Assembly (NCBI RefSeq): GCF_032883915.1
Contig: NZ_CP120717.1
Coordinates: forward strand, 1,432,501-1,496,500
Source: Endozoicomonas sp. 8E
GTDB taxonomy: Bacteria; Pseudomonadota; Gammaproteobacteria; Pseudomonadales; Endozoicomonadaceae
Direction: 5' to 3'
Length of the DNA stretch: 64,000 nucleotides
The position numbers and the translations under genes were made by a program. The notes under the pieces are model-generated. The model worked only from the letters and a program-made list of their open reading frames with translations. It had not been told where the DNA came from and searched no databases. Shown in pieces: positions 1-8,631 of this stretch. Each line of letters begins with the position of its first letter. The stretch's first letter is position 1.

Positions 1-1287
1 AATCGCCATGGCGCAGGCAGCCAGAATCAGCATAAAGCCACCACTCCAGCCCATCGCATCAACAATGACCCCCATAGCCAGGTTGGCAAACAGAGCGCCA
101 CCGAGATAACCAAACAGGCCGGTCAGGCCAGTGGCGGTTCCGGTTGCCTTCTTGGGGGCTGAATCAGCGGCCTGGAGACCTACCAGCACCACGGGTCCAT
201 AGATCAGGAAGCCCACAAATATCAGGCAGAGGTTATCAATCATCGGGTGTCCGGCCGGGTTCTGCCAGTATATGACAATAGCAACACAGACCAGTGCCAT
301 CATCCACATACTGACAGGAGCGCGACAGCCTCGGAAGAAGCGGTCACTGGCCCAGCCACAGAGCAGGATGCCGGGAATGCCGGCAAACTCATAGAGAAAA
401 TAGGCCAGGCCACTTTGAGCCATTGAGAAACCTTTCACTTCTTTCAGGTAGGTTGGCGCCCAATCCAGTACTCCGTAACGAACCAGATAAACGAAGACAT
501 TAGCCAGCGAGAGATACCAGAGCAATTTGTTGTTGAATACATATTTGAAAAAGATATCTTTGGCCGACATCTCCTGCTCATGGTGGTGCTCGTCATAGGA
601 TTTAAGCTTGTCGCCAGTCCAGGCTTCGATACTGGGCAGGCCACAGGACTGGGGAGTATCTCTTAATAACGTCCAGGTGATACCGGCCAGGACGAGCGCT
701 ACGACTCCATGGAACCAGAGCTGTGATTGCCAGTCACCAAACAGATAGACCGCAAAAATAGCCATAGGACCCACCAGACCGGCTCCCAGGTTATGAGAAG
801 TGTTCCAGTAAGCCCATTTAACTCCCCTTTCTTTTACAGAGAACCAGTGTGTCATGACTCTGCTGCCAGCCGGATAGCCCATCCCCTGAAACCAGCCATT
901 GAGAAACAGTAGGGCAAACATGGAAGTGACTGTGGTGGTGGCAAAAGGAACGGTTCCCATGAATATCATGGTCAGGGCCGAGAGAATCAGGCCAATACTC
1001 ATGAATTTCCGGGCGTCACTGCGATCAGAGAGGTTGCCCATAAGAAACTTGCTGAAACCGTAGGCAAAAGAGACCGCTGAGAGAGCCAGACCCAGTTCGG
1101 ACTTGGTAAAGCCCTGCTCAATCAGGTCGGGCATGGCCAGAGAGAAATTTTTACGAATCAGGTAATAAGCGGCATAGCCAACAATGATGCCTAACAAAAC
1201 CTGTATACGAAGTTTTTTATAAGTTTCATCAACTTCTGTGGACGCAATCCGCTCTTGATGAGCAGGAGGACTGAGAAAGCCCAGCAT
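1..1287 (-). CDS. glpT: Glycerol-3-phosphate/phosphate antiporter GlpT (3' end outside window)
   Basis: Inner-membrane MFS organophosphate:phosphate antiporter importing glycerol-3-phosphate. The reading frame stays open for 429 codons from the ATG at 1287 to the left edge of the window. It aligns by eye along its length with E. coli GlpT: the start MLGFLSPPAHQERI, then YAAYYLIRKNFSLAMPDLIE near residue 40 with the substrate-binding Arg, WFQGMGYPAGSRV, the WNTSHNLGAG histidine segment, RDTPQSCGLP, LRD/VYLVRYGVLDWAPTYLKE with the second binding Arg, LLCGWASDRFFRG and GTATGLTGLFGYLGG. GlpT is about 450 residues, so only the last roughly 20 are missing. No glpQ or glpF neighbour is visible; transcription runs out of the window. 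UhpT and UhpC are the alternatives, but the motifs favour GlpT. Confidence 0.9.
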   Translation of the reverse strand, partial: MLGFLSPPAHQERIASTEVDETYKKLRIQVLLGIIVGYAAYYLIRKNFSLAMPDLIEQGFTKSELGLALSAVSFAYGFSKFLMGNLSDRSDARKFMSIGLILSALTMIFMGTVPFATTTVTSMFALLFLNGWFQGMGYPAGSRVMTHWFSVKERGVKWAYWNTSHNLGAGLVGPMAIFAVYLFGDWQSQLWFHGVVALVLAGITWTLLRDTPQSCGLPSIEAWTGDKLKSYDEHHHEQEMSAKDIFFKYVFNNKLLWYLSLANVFVYLVRYGVLDWAPTYLKEVKGFSMAQSGLAYFLYEFAGIPGILLCGWASDRFFRGCRAPVSMWMMALVCVAIVIYWQNPAGHPMIDNLCLIFVGFLIYGPVVLVGLQAADSAPKKATGTATGLTGLFGYLGGALFANLAMGVIVDAMGWSGGFMLILAACAMAI

Positions 1288-1713
1288 AGGAAGTACTCCC
1301 GAATTTATTCGTTATAGCCATTTGTCCCGAACAAGAGGTTGTTCGGGCGGCCAAGAGCTTCGGCAAACATTCCTTTGGCCGGCAATTGGGTTCACGGCTG
1401 AATGATCGAACAGCTTTGCTCTCACTTCAGTGAGCATCATTTTTACAGGTAACTGGCAAAACGATGGTTAGACTCACCGGTATCAAAAAACAAAAGCCGC
1501 TTTATTAAGTCCCACAAACTCTGTTCAAAGATGTTCCTGTGGGAGGTTATCAACTGTTAATTCCAGTTCAGATTTTTGATTTAGCAAGTCGAAAGCCCAA
1601 AAAAACTTAATATCACAATGATATTTTTTAAATAGAACTTTCGTTTTGTTTTATAGTGCTTACCTGCCCAGTGCAGTAAACTGCTGTTGTTTATCTTTTT
1701 TTGTGCAGGTTTC
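1288..1713. other. Intergenic region between divergent glpT and GIY-YIG genes
   Basis: 426 bases without a gene. It holds a 7-bp inverted repeat with a 3-base spacer at 1609-1625 (AATATCA CAA TGATATT), which could be an operator, and a longer-range inverted repeat TCCCACA (1510-1516) / TGTGGGA (1538-1544). Both genes must take their promoters from this region. No regulator-specific site was recognised. Confidence 0.4.
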
Positions 1714-2016
1714 ATGAACTGGTTCGTTTATATCATTCTGGCAAGCAACAACAGTCTGTATACCGGCATTACTACCAATGTTGAGCGGCGCTGGAAAGAA
1801 CACGCAGGCGAAAAGAAAGGCGGCGCCCGATTTTTTAACGGTAAAAAACCTGCTGCCCTGATGTATGTGGAAGCAGGTCATAACCGTTCAACCGCAAGCA
1901 GACGGGAGGCCGCTATTAAAAAAATGACTCGAACTCAGAAGGAGGCTCTGCTGAAAGAAAAGCAAAACATCGCTTCCAACTATGCTGAAGTCCTTTCGGT
2001 CGAAACCAGGCTTTGA
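1714..2016 (+). CDS. GIY-YIG nuclease-superfamily protein, YhbQ/UPF0213-like
   Basis: Small 100-residue protein of the UPF0213 (YhbQ) branch of GIY-YIG proteins. The signature is spread over WFVYIILASNNSLYTGIT near the N-terminus, followed by the conserved Arg and His of ERRWKEHAG and a basic C-terminal half (REAAIKKMTRTQKEALL) typical of this family. The upstream TTG at 1687 would add nine residues not found in YhbQ proteins, so the ATG at 1714 is preferred. E. coli YhbQ has been linked to DNA processing, but the role here is unknown. It converges on the first ephrin-like gene, leaving only 22 bases between them. Confidence 0.8.
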   Translation: MNWFVYIILASNNSLYTGITTNVERRWKEHAGEKKGGARFFNGKKPAALMYVEAGHNRSTASRREAAIKKMTRTQKEALLKEKQNIASNYAEVLSVETRL

Positions 2017-2038
2017 TCCGCAGAAATTTCTCACTCTG

Positions 2039-3265
2039 TCAGAATGCGCTTAAACCAATAAAATGTATCAACATCAAAAGCGTCAATGCCGGTAAGTCAT
2101 AAAGTGGGCTTGCTTTACTGATGTATTCATACTTAAAGCTACCCACATTGATAGACAGTTTTGATTTCCATACCCGCCCAAGACTGTACTCGGGTGATGC
2201 CTCAAATTGATAAACGTCGCCATTTCGGTATTCGGGTTTCAGTATCGTCAGACGATCACCGACTTTCTGACATAACCAGCTATCGACAATGGTTCCTTTA
2301 TTGTTCAGCAGACTGATTTTAGTGTTGGGTTCTTTACACAGTGCAACCACCGGGTAATTCCTGTCTTCAAAGGCTTGTACAGTCAGAGTCTGGTTATAGC
2401 CGATTTCCCACATAAAATGCACCGGCGCTGCCAGTGATTCATCATACCCGGTGGGAGTGGTTTCAGTAGTCTTTGTGATCATTGTTTCGGTATCAGGGTC
2501 AATATTGATATAAGCATCAGTAACAATGACAGGAACTCCCTCAGTCGCATTTGTCATAACCGTTTTGGTATCCTTGTGAGTATTGGAGTTGGTATCAGTA
2601 GTAATGGCAGGAACCGATGTTGCTAAAGAGTTGATTAAAGGCGTTTTTACAAGGTCTGTTAAAGGAACGGGTGTAAAAGGGTAAGATGCAGGAAGCCAGT
2701 TTAACTGAGGGTTCGGATTTTCGCAGTCGGGATTTGTTTCATTGATATTATGTTTCTTGCAGACATAAATCTTGATGCGCATATTATGTGTCTCACAATG
2801 TCCGCCTTTTTTGTTTTTGAGTGTACTCGCATAGCCATTTGATGTGGAGAATACATAGTAATATTTCCCCCCTTCAAAGGTTCTGTCGTTACTTCCTGCC
2901 GCATGTTCAAGAAACAGCAGACTAAGAAAGGTTAGACGATTGGGATTGTCGCAACTAAAGAAATCGTGATTAGTTTTGGTAAGAACCTTCGGCATCTCGC
3001 AATTCTCATAGGCGGTCTCGTTGTCCGTTAACCATATATTTTCATTCATCTGTGAGGTTTGTCTGTCGTAGTTGCGTTGCCTTGCCACAGTGGGAAGATT
3101 AGGGCAAATAAAATATAACTGTGAATTTAAGCTTACTGCTATGGTTTTGTTCTCAGCGTGCGAATATAAAACATGTTCCCACAAAACGCTTGTGTAGATA
3201 TCACGAGCATCACAGGCCTGAAACAGATGGAATAACAACAGGAAACCAAATAAGAAAACTTGCAT
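2039..3265 (-). CDS. Secreted ephrin-B-like protein, copy 1
   Basis: 408 residues, predicted exported. Residues 1-20 form a signal peptide ending CDA|RD with no basic residue in its n-region. Residues 22-182 resemble an animal ephrin-B ectodomain: cysteines at 54 (FICPN), 89 (ENCEMP), 105 (FFSCDNP) and 157 (GGHC) match the four ephrin cysteines, including the 52-residue step between the third and fourth, and YYYVFSTSNG...GGHCETHNMRI resembles ephrin-B2 YYIISTSNG...GGVCQTRAMKI. Extra cysteines lie at 169 and 181. A Thr-rich linker (about 190-285) leads to a second domain (about 288-385) with two cysteines (ALCKEP, SWLCQK), then a hydrophobic tail ending LSAF. It is the most downstream of six tandem copies. 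Ephrin-like genes are, from memory, reported in Endozoicomonas. Receptor binding is inference. Confidence 0.78.
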   Translation of the reverse strand: MQVFLFGFLLLFHLFQACDARDIYTSVLWEHVLYSHAENKTIAVSLNSQLYFICPNLPTVARQRNYDRQTSQMNENIWLTDNETAYENCEMPKVLTKTNHDFFSCDNPNRLTFLSLLFLEHAAGSNDRTFEGGKYYYVFSTSNGYASTLKNKKGGHCETHNMRIKIYVCKKHNINETNPDCENPNPQLNWLPASYPFTPVPLTDLVKTPLINSLATSVPAITTDTNSNTHKDTKTVMTNATEGVPVIVTDAYINIDPDTETMITKTTETTPTGYDESLAAPVHFMWEIGYNQTLTVQAFEDRNYPVVALCKEPNTKISLLNNKGTIVDSWLCQKVGDRLTILKPEYRNGDVYQFEASPEYSLGRVWKSKLSINVGSFKYEYISKASPLYDLPALTLLMLIHFIGLSAF

Positions 3266-3285
3266 AATGTTTCTCTAATACTGGG

Positions 3286-3303
3286 TCAGAATAAAAGTAG
3301 TAG
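3286..3303 (-). promoter_or_regulatory. Conserved upstream element of ephrin-like copy 1
   Basis: On the coding strand this 18-mer reads CTACTACTTTTATTCTGA and ends about 20 bases before the ATG. A related block is found at the same place before all six copies. TATTCT could be a -10 box; no -35 box is evident. Confidence 0.4.
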
Positions 3304-3327
3304 CTCAATATTTACATCTTCATGCCG

Positions 3328-4560
3328 TCAGAATGTGCTTGCCGCAATAAAATACATTGAGATCAAAAGCGCCAGTGTTGGTGAGTGGTGGAGAGGGTTT
3401 ACGTTATTGACAATGTGATGCCTGAAACTACCTACATTGACAGACAGTTTTGATTTCCATACCCGTACACGACTAAACTGGGGCCTTGCCTCAAATAGAT
3501 AAACGTCGCCATTTCGGTATTCAGGTTTAAGTATTGTCAGACGCTCACCGATTTTCTGACATAGCCAGCTGTCGACAATGGTTCCATCACCCTTCAGCAG
3601 ACTGATTCTGGTATTGGGCTCTTTGCACAGAGCCACCACCGGATAATGCTCTTCTGCAAAGATTTGTGCGGTTCGGGTCTGGTTATAGCCAATCACCCAG
3701 ATTAACTGGAAGGGCTGTGCAGGTGATTCGTCATACCGGTCAGGAACCTTTTCGGTAGTTTTTATAGCTGCTTTTGTATCATTACCGATGTCAGTAAGAA
3801 TGGTAGGAAGGGTTCCTGTGGCGTTTGTCATTATTGTTTCAGCTTCGTTGTCTGTATACGAATCTGTGTCATTAATAATGTCGGGGGCACCGATCGTTAA
3901 AGGATGGGTTAGAGGGGGCGTTGAAAGAGTGGTTAAAGGCCGTCTTAAAGGATTTTTAAAGGGAGCATAAGTAAAAACACCCGTTGGACTGTACCAGTTT
4001 AACTGAGGGTCCGGCTCATTGCAGTCGGGATTTGTTTCATTGATATTGTTTTTCTTACAGATATAAATCTTCAGGCGCATGTTATGTGTCAGGCAATGTC
4101 CGCCCTTTTTGTTATGAACTGACGACTGGGCTCCAGTTGATGTGGAAAGCAAGTAATACTCTTTCCCTCCATCAAAGGTTCTGTCGTTCACACCGGCAGC
4201 AAAATCAAGAAACAGTAACCCCAGGAAAACCAGCTGGGTAGGACTGTCGCAAATAAAGTGATCAGATACTTTCGAGGGATTTTCCGGAATCTCGCAGTTC
4301 TCATAGGCAGTGACGTTGTCCGTTAGCCACATATTTTCATACATGGTTGTGGTTTGTCTGTCGTGACCGCGTCTCCTTATGACGGTGGGTAAATTGGGAC
4401 AAATGATATACAGCTGTGAGTCTAAATGTACCGATATGCTCTTGTTCTCTGCGTGGGAATATAATACGTCCCACCACCAGGCGCTCTGGTAGGTATCAAG
4501 AGCCTCGCAGGTCTGAAACAGATGGAATAACAACAGGAATCCAAATAAGACAAATTGCAT
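3328..4560 (-). CDS. Secreted ephrin-B-like protein, copy 2
   Basis: 410 residues. Signal peptide 1-20 ends TCEA|LD. The ephrin-like domain contains IICPN, ENCEIP, HFICDSP, FDGGKEYYLLSTSTG and GGHCLTHNMRLKIYICKK. It differs from copy 1 in having WWWDVLYSHAENKS near the N-terminus. The linker contains NDTDSYTDNEAETIMTNATG and several N-x-T/S sequons. The second domain (FQLIWVIGYNQTRTAQIF to WKSKLSVNVGSF) is close to that of copy 4. The tail is hydrophobic, ending IAASTF. The gene lies 62 bases upstream of copy 1 on the same strand, so the two may be cotranscribed, although each has its own conserved upstream block. Confidence 0.78.
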   Translation of the reverse strand: MQFVLFGFLLLFHLFQTCEALDTYQSAWWWDVLYSHAENKSISVHLDSQLYIICPNLPTVIRRRGHDRQTTTMYENMWLTDNVTAYENCEIPENPSKVSDHFICDSPTQLVFLGLLFLDFAAGVNDRTFDGGKEYYLLSTSTGAQSSVHNKKGGHCLTHNMRLKIYICKKNNINETNPDCNEPDPQLNWYSPTGVFTYAPFKNPLRRPLTTLSTPPLTHPLTIGAPDIINDTDSYTDNEAETIMTNATGTLPTILTDIGNDTKAAIKTTEKVPDRYDESPAQPFQLIWVIGYNQTRTAQIFAEEHYPVVALCKEPNTRISLLKGDGTIVDSWLCQKIGERLTILKPEYRNGDVYLFEARPQFSRVRVWKSKLSVNVGSFRHHIVNNVNPLHHSPTLALLISMYFIAASTF

Positions 4561-4580
4561 AAATTTTCTCTAATAGGAAG

Positions 4581-4598
4581 TCAGAATAAAACTAGTAG
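4581..4598 (-). promoter_or_regulatory. Conserved upstream element of ephrin-like copy 2
   Basis: Plus-strand TCAGAATAAAACTAGTAG, one base different from the copy-1 element, at the same distance from the ATG. The purine-rich TTAGAGAAAATTT between it and the start is the likely ribosome-binding region. Confidence 0.4.
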
Positions 4599-4737
4599 AT
4601 AACTCTGCACATGTTCATTAAAAAAAGGCATCCGTAGCTCATATATCGCTTATTACATCGCAGAAGTTTCTGTATGGCCTGTTTTTTCACCATTTCTCTG
4701 ATGTTTTTCAAGAATTTGCGAGGGTGCCTGGTCTTTG

Positions 4738-5934
4738 TCAGAATACGTTTGCAGTAATAAGATACATTGACACCAAAAGCGCAAATGTTGGTAAGTTAAA
4801 GAGCGCGTTTGCTTTACTGAGATATTCATAATTAAAGCTACCCACATTGATAGACAGTTTTGATTTCCATACCCGGCTAAGACTGTACTCGGGTGATGCT
4901 TCAAATCGATAAACATCGCCATTGCGGTATTCGGGTTTCAGTATCGTCAGTCGATCACCGACTTTCTGACATAACCAGCTATCGACAATTCTTCCTTGAT
5001 TGTTCAGAAGGCTTATTTTGGTGTCAGGTTCTTTACACAGTGCAACCACCGGGTAATTCTCTTCTTCAAAGAGAGTTTCAGTTTGGGTCTGGTTAAAGCC
5101 CACTTCCCACATTAACTGAACGGAATCTGCCTGTGTGTCATCATAGTTAGTGGGTACCGTTTCAGTGGCCTTTGTCGTCACCGTATCGGTATAGATGTCA
5201 GTAATAACAGCAGCCACTTTTTCAGTCGTATTAGTCATAACCGTCTCGGTATTGTTTCCAGTATCGGTATGATCAGTAATGGCAGGAGCAGTTGTTGTTA
5301 AAGGGTTTGTTAAATGAGCTTTTACACGGTTTGTTACAGGAGCAGGAGTAAAAGGGTAAGTTCCTGGAAGCCAGTTTAACTGAGGGTTTGTTTTTTTGCA
5401 GAGCGGGCTGGTATCACCCCTTGCTTTACAGACATAAATCTTGATGCGCATGTTGTGTGTCAGACAATGCCCACCTTTTCTGTTATAGAGTGAACTCGCA
5501 CGGCCATTTGAAGTGGAGAATAGATAGTAATATTTCCCACCTCCAAAGGTTTTGTCATTCATTTCGGCAGCATCTGGAAGGAACAGTAAATTAAGGTGAA
5601 CCAGTCGAATGGGGTCGTCGCAAATAAATATATCTTGCCGACTAATGGGACAATCTTCCGGAATCTCACAGTTCTCATAGTAGGTCTCGTTGTCCGTGAG
5701 CCATATATTTTCTTTCATGTCTGAGGTTTGCCTATCGTGGCCGCGTGCCCTTGCTACAGTGGGAAGGTTGGGGCAAAGAAACTTTATCTGCGAGTTTAGC
5801 CTTACTCCTATGGTTTTGTTCTCAGCGTGGGAATATAAATCATATTCCCACAGTACAGTTGTGTACATCTCACGAGCCTCAGATGTCTGCAATAGATGGA
5901 ATAACAACAGGAGCGAAAATAAGAAAACTTGCAT
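4738..5934 (-). CDS. Secreted ephrin-B-like protein, copy 3
   Basis: 398 residues. Here the signal peptide ends LQTSEA|RE, so the cysteine seen at this point in copies 1, 2, 4 and 6 is absent; this argues against a lipobox in the family. The ephrin-like core has KFLCPN, ENCEIPEDC (an extra Cys), IFICDDP, FGGGKYYYLFSTSNG and GGHCLTHNMRIKIYVCKA, then SPLCKK. The Thr-rich linker is about 80 residues with TETVMTNTTEK and TETVPTNYDD. The second domain has VALCKEPDTKISLLNNQG and SWLCQKVGDRLTILKPEYRN. The tail ends ITANVF. The gap to copy 2 is 177 bases and contains no gene. Confidence 0.78.
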   Translation of the reverse strand: MQVFLFSLLLLFHLLQTSEAREMYTTVLWEYDLYSHAENKTIGVRLNSQIKFLCPNLPTVARARGHDRQTSDMKENIWLTDNETYYENCEIPEDCPISRQDIFICDDPIRLVHLNLLFLPDAAEMNDKTFGGGKYYYLFSTSNGRASSLYNRKGGHCLTHNMRIKIYVCKARGDTSPLCKKTNPQLNWLPGTYPFTPAPVTNRVKAHLTNPLTTTAPAITDHTDTGNNTETVMTNTTEKVAAVITDIYTDTVTTKATETVPTNYDDTQADSVQLMWEVGFNQTQTETLFEEENYPVVALCKEPDTKISLLNNQGRIVDSWLCQKVGDRLTILKPEYRNGDVYRFEASPEYSLSRVWKSKLSINVGSFNYEYLSKANALFNLPTFALLVSMYLITANVF

Positions 5935-5954
5935 TATATTTCTCTAATATAAAG

Positions 5955-5972
5955 TTAGAATAAAAATAGTAG
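5955..5972 (-). promoter_or_regulatory. Conserved upstream element of ephrin-like copy 3
   Basis: Plus-strand TTAGAATAAAAATAGTAG, the counterpart of the copy-1 and copy-2 elements, followed on the coding strand by TTAGAGAAATATA and the ATG. Confidence 0.4.
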
Positions 5973-5996
5973 CCCTATATGCACACCTTTATCTGG

Positions 5997-7205
5997 TCAG
6001 AATGCGTTCGCCACAATAAAGTACATTGAGATCAAAAGCGCCAATGTTGGTGAGTGGTAGAGAGGGTTTTCTTTATTGATCATGTGATGCCTGAAGCTAG
6101 CCACATTGACAGACAGTTTCGACTTCCACACCCGAGTATGGCTATATTCGGGTGATGCCTCAAATAGATAAACGTCGCCATTGTAGTATTCGGGTTTAAG
6201 TATCGTCAGACGCTCGCCGACCTTCTGACATAACCAGCTATCAAGAATCGCTCCTTTATTGTTCACCAGGCTGATCCTGATGTTGGGCTCTTTACAGAGT
6301 GCAGCCACAGGGTAACTCTTTTCTTCAAAGAGCTGTGCAGTTCGGGTTTGGTTATAGCCAATTTTCCAAATTAACTGAAAGCGCTGTGACAGTGAATAAT
6401 CATCATAGCCGGCAGTGGTCGTTGTTGTGGCCTTTGCTATCACAGTTTCTGTATCAGTCATAATGACAGGAGCCGTATCAGTGGTTTTTGTGACCACTGT
6501 TTCAGTCTCATCGTCAATATCGGAATCAGTGTCGTTAGTAATGACGGGTAAAGTCGTTGTTACAGGATTAGTTAAAGGGTTTGTTAAAGGATCTTTAAAA
6601 GGAGCATAAACAAAAGCCTCCGTTGGACTGTAAAAGTTTGGCTGAGGATCTGTACTACCTCTGCATTCGGGATTTGTTTCATTGATAAGCTTTTTTTTAC
6701 AGACATAAATCTTGAGGCGCATGTTATGGGTTAGACAATGTCCGCCTTTTCTGTTGTTAATTGATGACTCAGCCCCGGTTGATGTGGACAACAAATAATA
6801 ATGTTTTCCGTCTTTAAAGGTTCTGTCGTTTCGTCCTGCCGAATGTTCAAGAAACAGTAAATTCAGGAAAACCAGCCGCGTGGGATCGTTGCAAATAAAG
6901 AAATCCTTTTCAGTCGTGGGATGATCTTCAGGTATCTCACAGTTCTCATAGTAGGTTTCGTTGTCCGTTAACCATATATTTTCATACATGGTTGAGGTTT
7001 GTCTATCGTGGCCGCGCGGCCTTATCACGGTGGGGGAATTGGGGCAAATAAAATATATCTTTGAGTTTAAGTTTACTGTTATGCTCTTGTTCTCAGCATG
7101 GGAAAATAATTCGTCCCACCACCAGAGGCTCTGGTAGATATCACTAGCATTGCAGGTCTGAAACAGATGTAATAACAACAGAAAACCAAATAAGATAACT
7201 CGCAT
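5997..7205 (-). CDS. Secreted ephrin-B-like protein, copy 4
   Basis: 402 residues. It starts MRVILFGFLLLLHLFQTCNA|SD, the only copy with a basic residue in the signal-peptide n-region. The ephrin-like domain has YFICPN, ENCEIPEDH, FFICNDP, FKDGKHYYLLSTSTG and GGHCLTHNMRLKIYVCKK. The linker repeats short Thr/Val motifs (TETVVTKTTDT, TETVIAKATTTTT). The second domain (FQLIWKIGYNQTRTAQLF...) and the tail (LLISMYFIVANAF) are closest to copy 2. It is 62 bases upstream of copy 3, the same spacing as copies 1 and 2, which suggests the array grew by duplicating a two-gene unit. Confidence 0.78.
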   Translation of the reverse strand: MRVILFGFLLLLHLFQTCNASDIYQSLWWWDELFSHAENKSITVNLNSKIYFICPNSPTVIRPRGHDRQTSTMYENIWLTDNETYYENCEIPEDHPTTEKDFFICNDPTRLVFLNLLFLEHSAGRNDRTFKDGKHYYLLSTSTGAESSINNRKGGHCLTHNMRLKIYVCKKKLINETNPECRGSTDPQPNFYSPTEAFVYAPFKDPLTNPLTNPVTTTLPVITNDTDSDIDDETETVVTKTTDTAPVIMTDTETVIAKATTTTTAGYDDYSLSQRFQLIWKIGYNQTRTAQLFEEKSYPVAALCKEPNIRISLVNNKGAILDSWLCQKVGERLTILKPEYYNGDVYLFEASPEYSHTRVWKSKLSVNVASFRHHMINKENPLYHSPTLALLISMYFIVANAF

Positions 7206-7225
7206 ACTTTTTTCCCAATAACTAG

Positions 7226-7243
7226 TCAGGATAAAAGTAGCAG
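7226..7243 (-). promoter_or_regulatory. Conserved upstream element of ephrin-like copy 4
   Basis: Plus-strand TCAGGATAAAAGTAGCAG. The ribosome-binding stretch that follows on the coding strand is TTGGGAAAAAAGT rather than the TTAGAGAAA of copies 1-3. Confidence 0.4.
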
Positions 7244-7292
7244 ATATATCCGCACAGTTTCAGAAAAATCCATGGGAAGGTTCTTGACCCTT

Positions 7293-8462
7293 TCAGAATC
7301 TGTTTGCAGCGATAAGATACATTGAAATCAGAAGCGCTAATGCCGATGAGTCATAGAGAGTGTTTGCGTTATTGATTGTTTGATGCCTGATACTACGCAC
7401 ATTAACAGACAGTTTCGATTTCCATAGCGGTGTAAGGCTGTAATCGGGTGATGCTTCAAATAAATAAAACTCAGCATTGCGGTTTTCGCGTTTAAGTATC
7501 GTCAGACGCTGATCTGTTTTCTTACATAACCAGCTATCGAGAATTCTGTTTTTATCATTTAGCAGGCTGATCTTTATGTTGGGTTCTTTACACAATGCAA
7601 CCACCGGGTAATGCTCTTCTTTAGAGATGGTTGTTGTTTGGGTCTGGTTGTGGCTGATCTCCCATATTAACTCAACGGGCTCTTCCAGTGAATCATCCTC
7701 CCCGGTGGGAACTGCTTTGTTAGCCTCTGTCGTAACTGCTTCAGTAGCCTTTGTAATGTGCGCTTCAGTAGTCACTTTCATAGGAGTTTTGGTATTGGCA
7801 TCGTTATTGGCATTAGTAATAATGGCAGGAACAGCGGGAATTACAGGATTTATAAAACTGTATATGGAATGAGAGTTCTTAGAAGGATCACTTGGAGGAA
7901 TAATGTTTAACTTAGGGTCTATGTTTTTGCACAGCGGATGAGGGTCGCTACTCCTTTTACAGACATAAATCTTGACGCGCATGTTGTGTGTCAGACAATG
8001 TCCGCCTTTTCTGTTGTTAATTGAGCTCAGGGTGCCATCTGATGTGGAGAATACATAGTAATATTTCCCCCCTTCAAAAGTCATATCGTCTTTACCGGCA
8101 GAGTATTCAAGAAACAGTAGATTTACAAAAGACAGTTGATTGGCATCGTTGCAAACAAAATGGAAAACCCTGCTTGAGCTATTTTCCGGTATTTCACAGT
8201 TTTCGTAGAAGGTTTCGTTTCTTACTAACCATAGATTTTCATTCATATCTGAGACTTGTTTATCGAAGCTGCGTTGCTTTACCACAGTGGGAAGATTGGG
8301 ACAAATAAAGCCTATTGCTCCGTTTATCCGTACACCTACGGTTTTGTTCTCCACGTGTGAATATAAATCTTCCACCCATAGAGCGCTTGTGTAGGTATCA
8401 CGGGCATCAGATGTCTGAAACAGACATAACAACAAGATGAACCCGAATAAGACCAGTTGCAT
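7293..8462 (-). CDS. Secreted ephrin-B-like protein, copy 5 (most divergent)
   Basis: 389 residues, the shortest copy. The signal peptide ends LFQTSDA|RD. The ephrin-like domain keeps all cysteines (GFICPN, ENCEIPEN, FVCNDA, GGHCLTHNMRVKIYVCKR, HPLCKN) and YYYVFSTSDG, but the Asp-Arg-Thr-Phe segment common to most copies is DDMTF. The short linker is rich in ITKATEAVTTEANKAV. In the second domain the usual KVGERLTILKPEYRNGD is KKTDQRLTILKRENRNAE, so several otherwise invariant residues have changed. The tail ends IAANRF. This is the copy under least apparent constraint, though the reading frame is intact. Confidence 0.75.
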   Translation of the reverse strand: MQLVLFGFILLLCLFQTSDARDTYTSALWVEDLYSHVENKTVGVRINGAIGFICPNLPTVVKQRSFDKQVSDMNENLWLVRNETFYENCEIPENSSSRVFHFVCNDANQLSFVNLLFLEYSAGKDDMTFEGGKYYYVFSTSDGTLSSINNRKGGHCLTHNMRVKIYVCKRSSDPHPLCKNIDPKLNIIPPSDPSKNSHSIYSFINPVIPAVPAIITNANNDANTKTPMKVTTEAHITKATEAVTTEANKAVPTGEDDSLEEPVELIWEISHNQTQTTTISKEEHYPVVALCKEPNIKISLLNDKNRILDSWLCKKTDQRLTILKRENRNAEFYLFEASPDYSLTPLWKSKLSVNVRSIRHQTINNANTLYDSSALALLISMYLIAANRF

Positions 8463-8482
8463 AATTGCTCTCTAGTACAAAT

Positions 8483-8501
8483 TCAGATTAAGAAATAGCA
8501 G
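8483..8501 (-). promoter_or_regulatory. Conserved upstream element of ephrin-like copy 5
   Basis: Plus-strand TCAGATTAAGAAATAGCAG, a diverged version of the element with one inserted base. Together with the 169-base gap to copy 6 it suggests separate transcription. Confidence 0.3.
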
Positions 8502-8631
8502 ACAAGTCTGCAGATTTTCAGTAAATAAGACAATAAAAAGACATTCATAGAGTTTACTCATCACGCGTTGAAACAAAGAAGTTTTGTCTGGCTCTTGCTA
8601 ATCCGCTTTAATCATCTGGTTCTTAACCCTG

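Noticed and set aside
3200-3265. Lipobox in the ephrin-like signal peptides (LFQAC)
   Set aside because: The cysteine is Ser in copies 3 and 5 and is followed by a consistent x-A cleavage site, so signal peptidase I is more likely.
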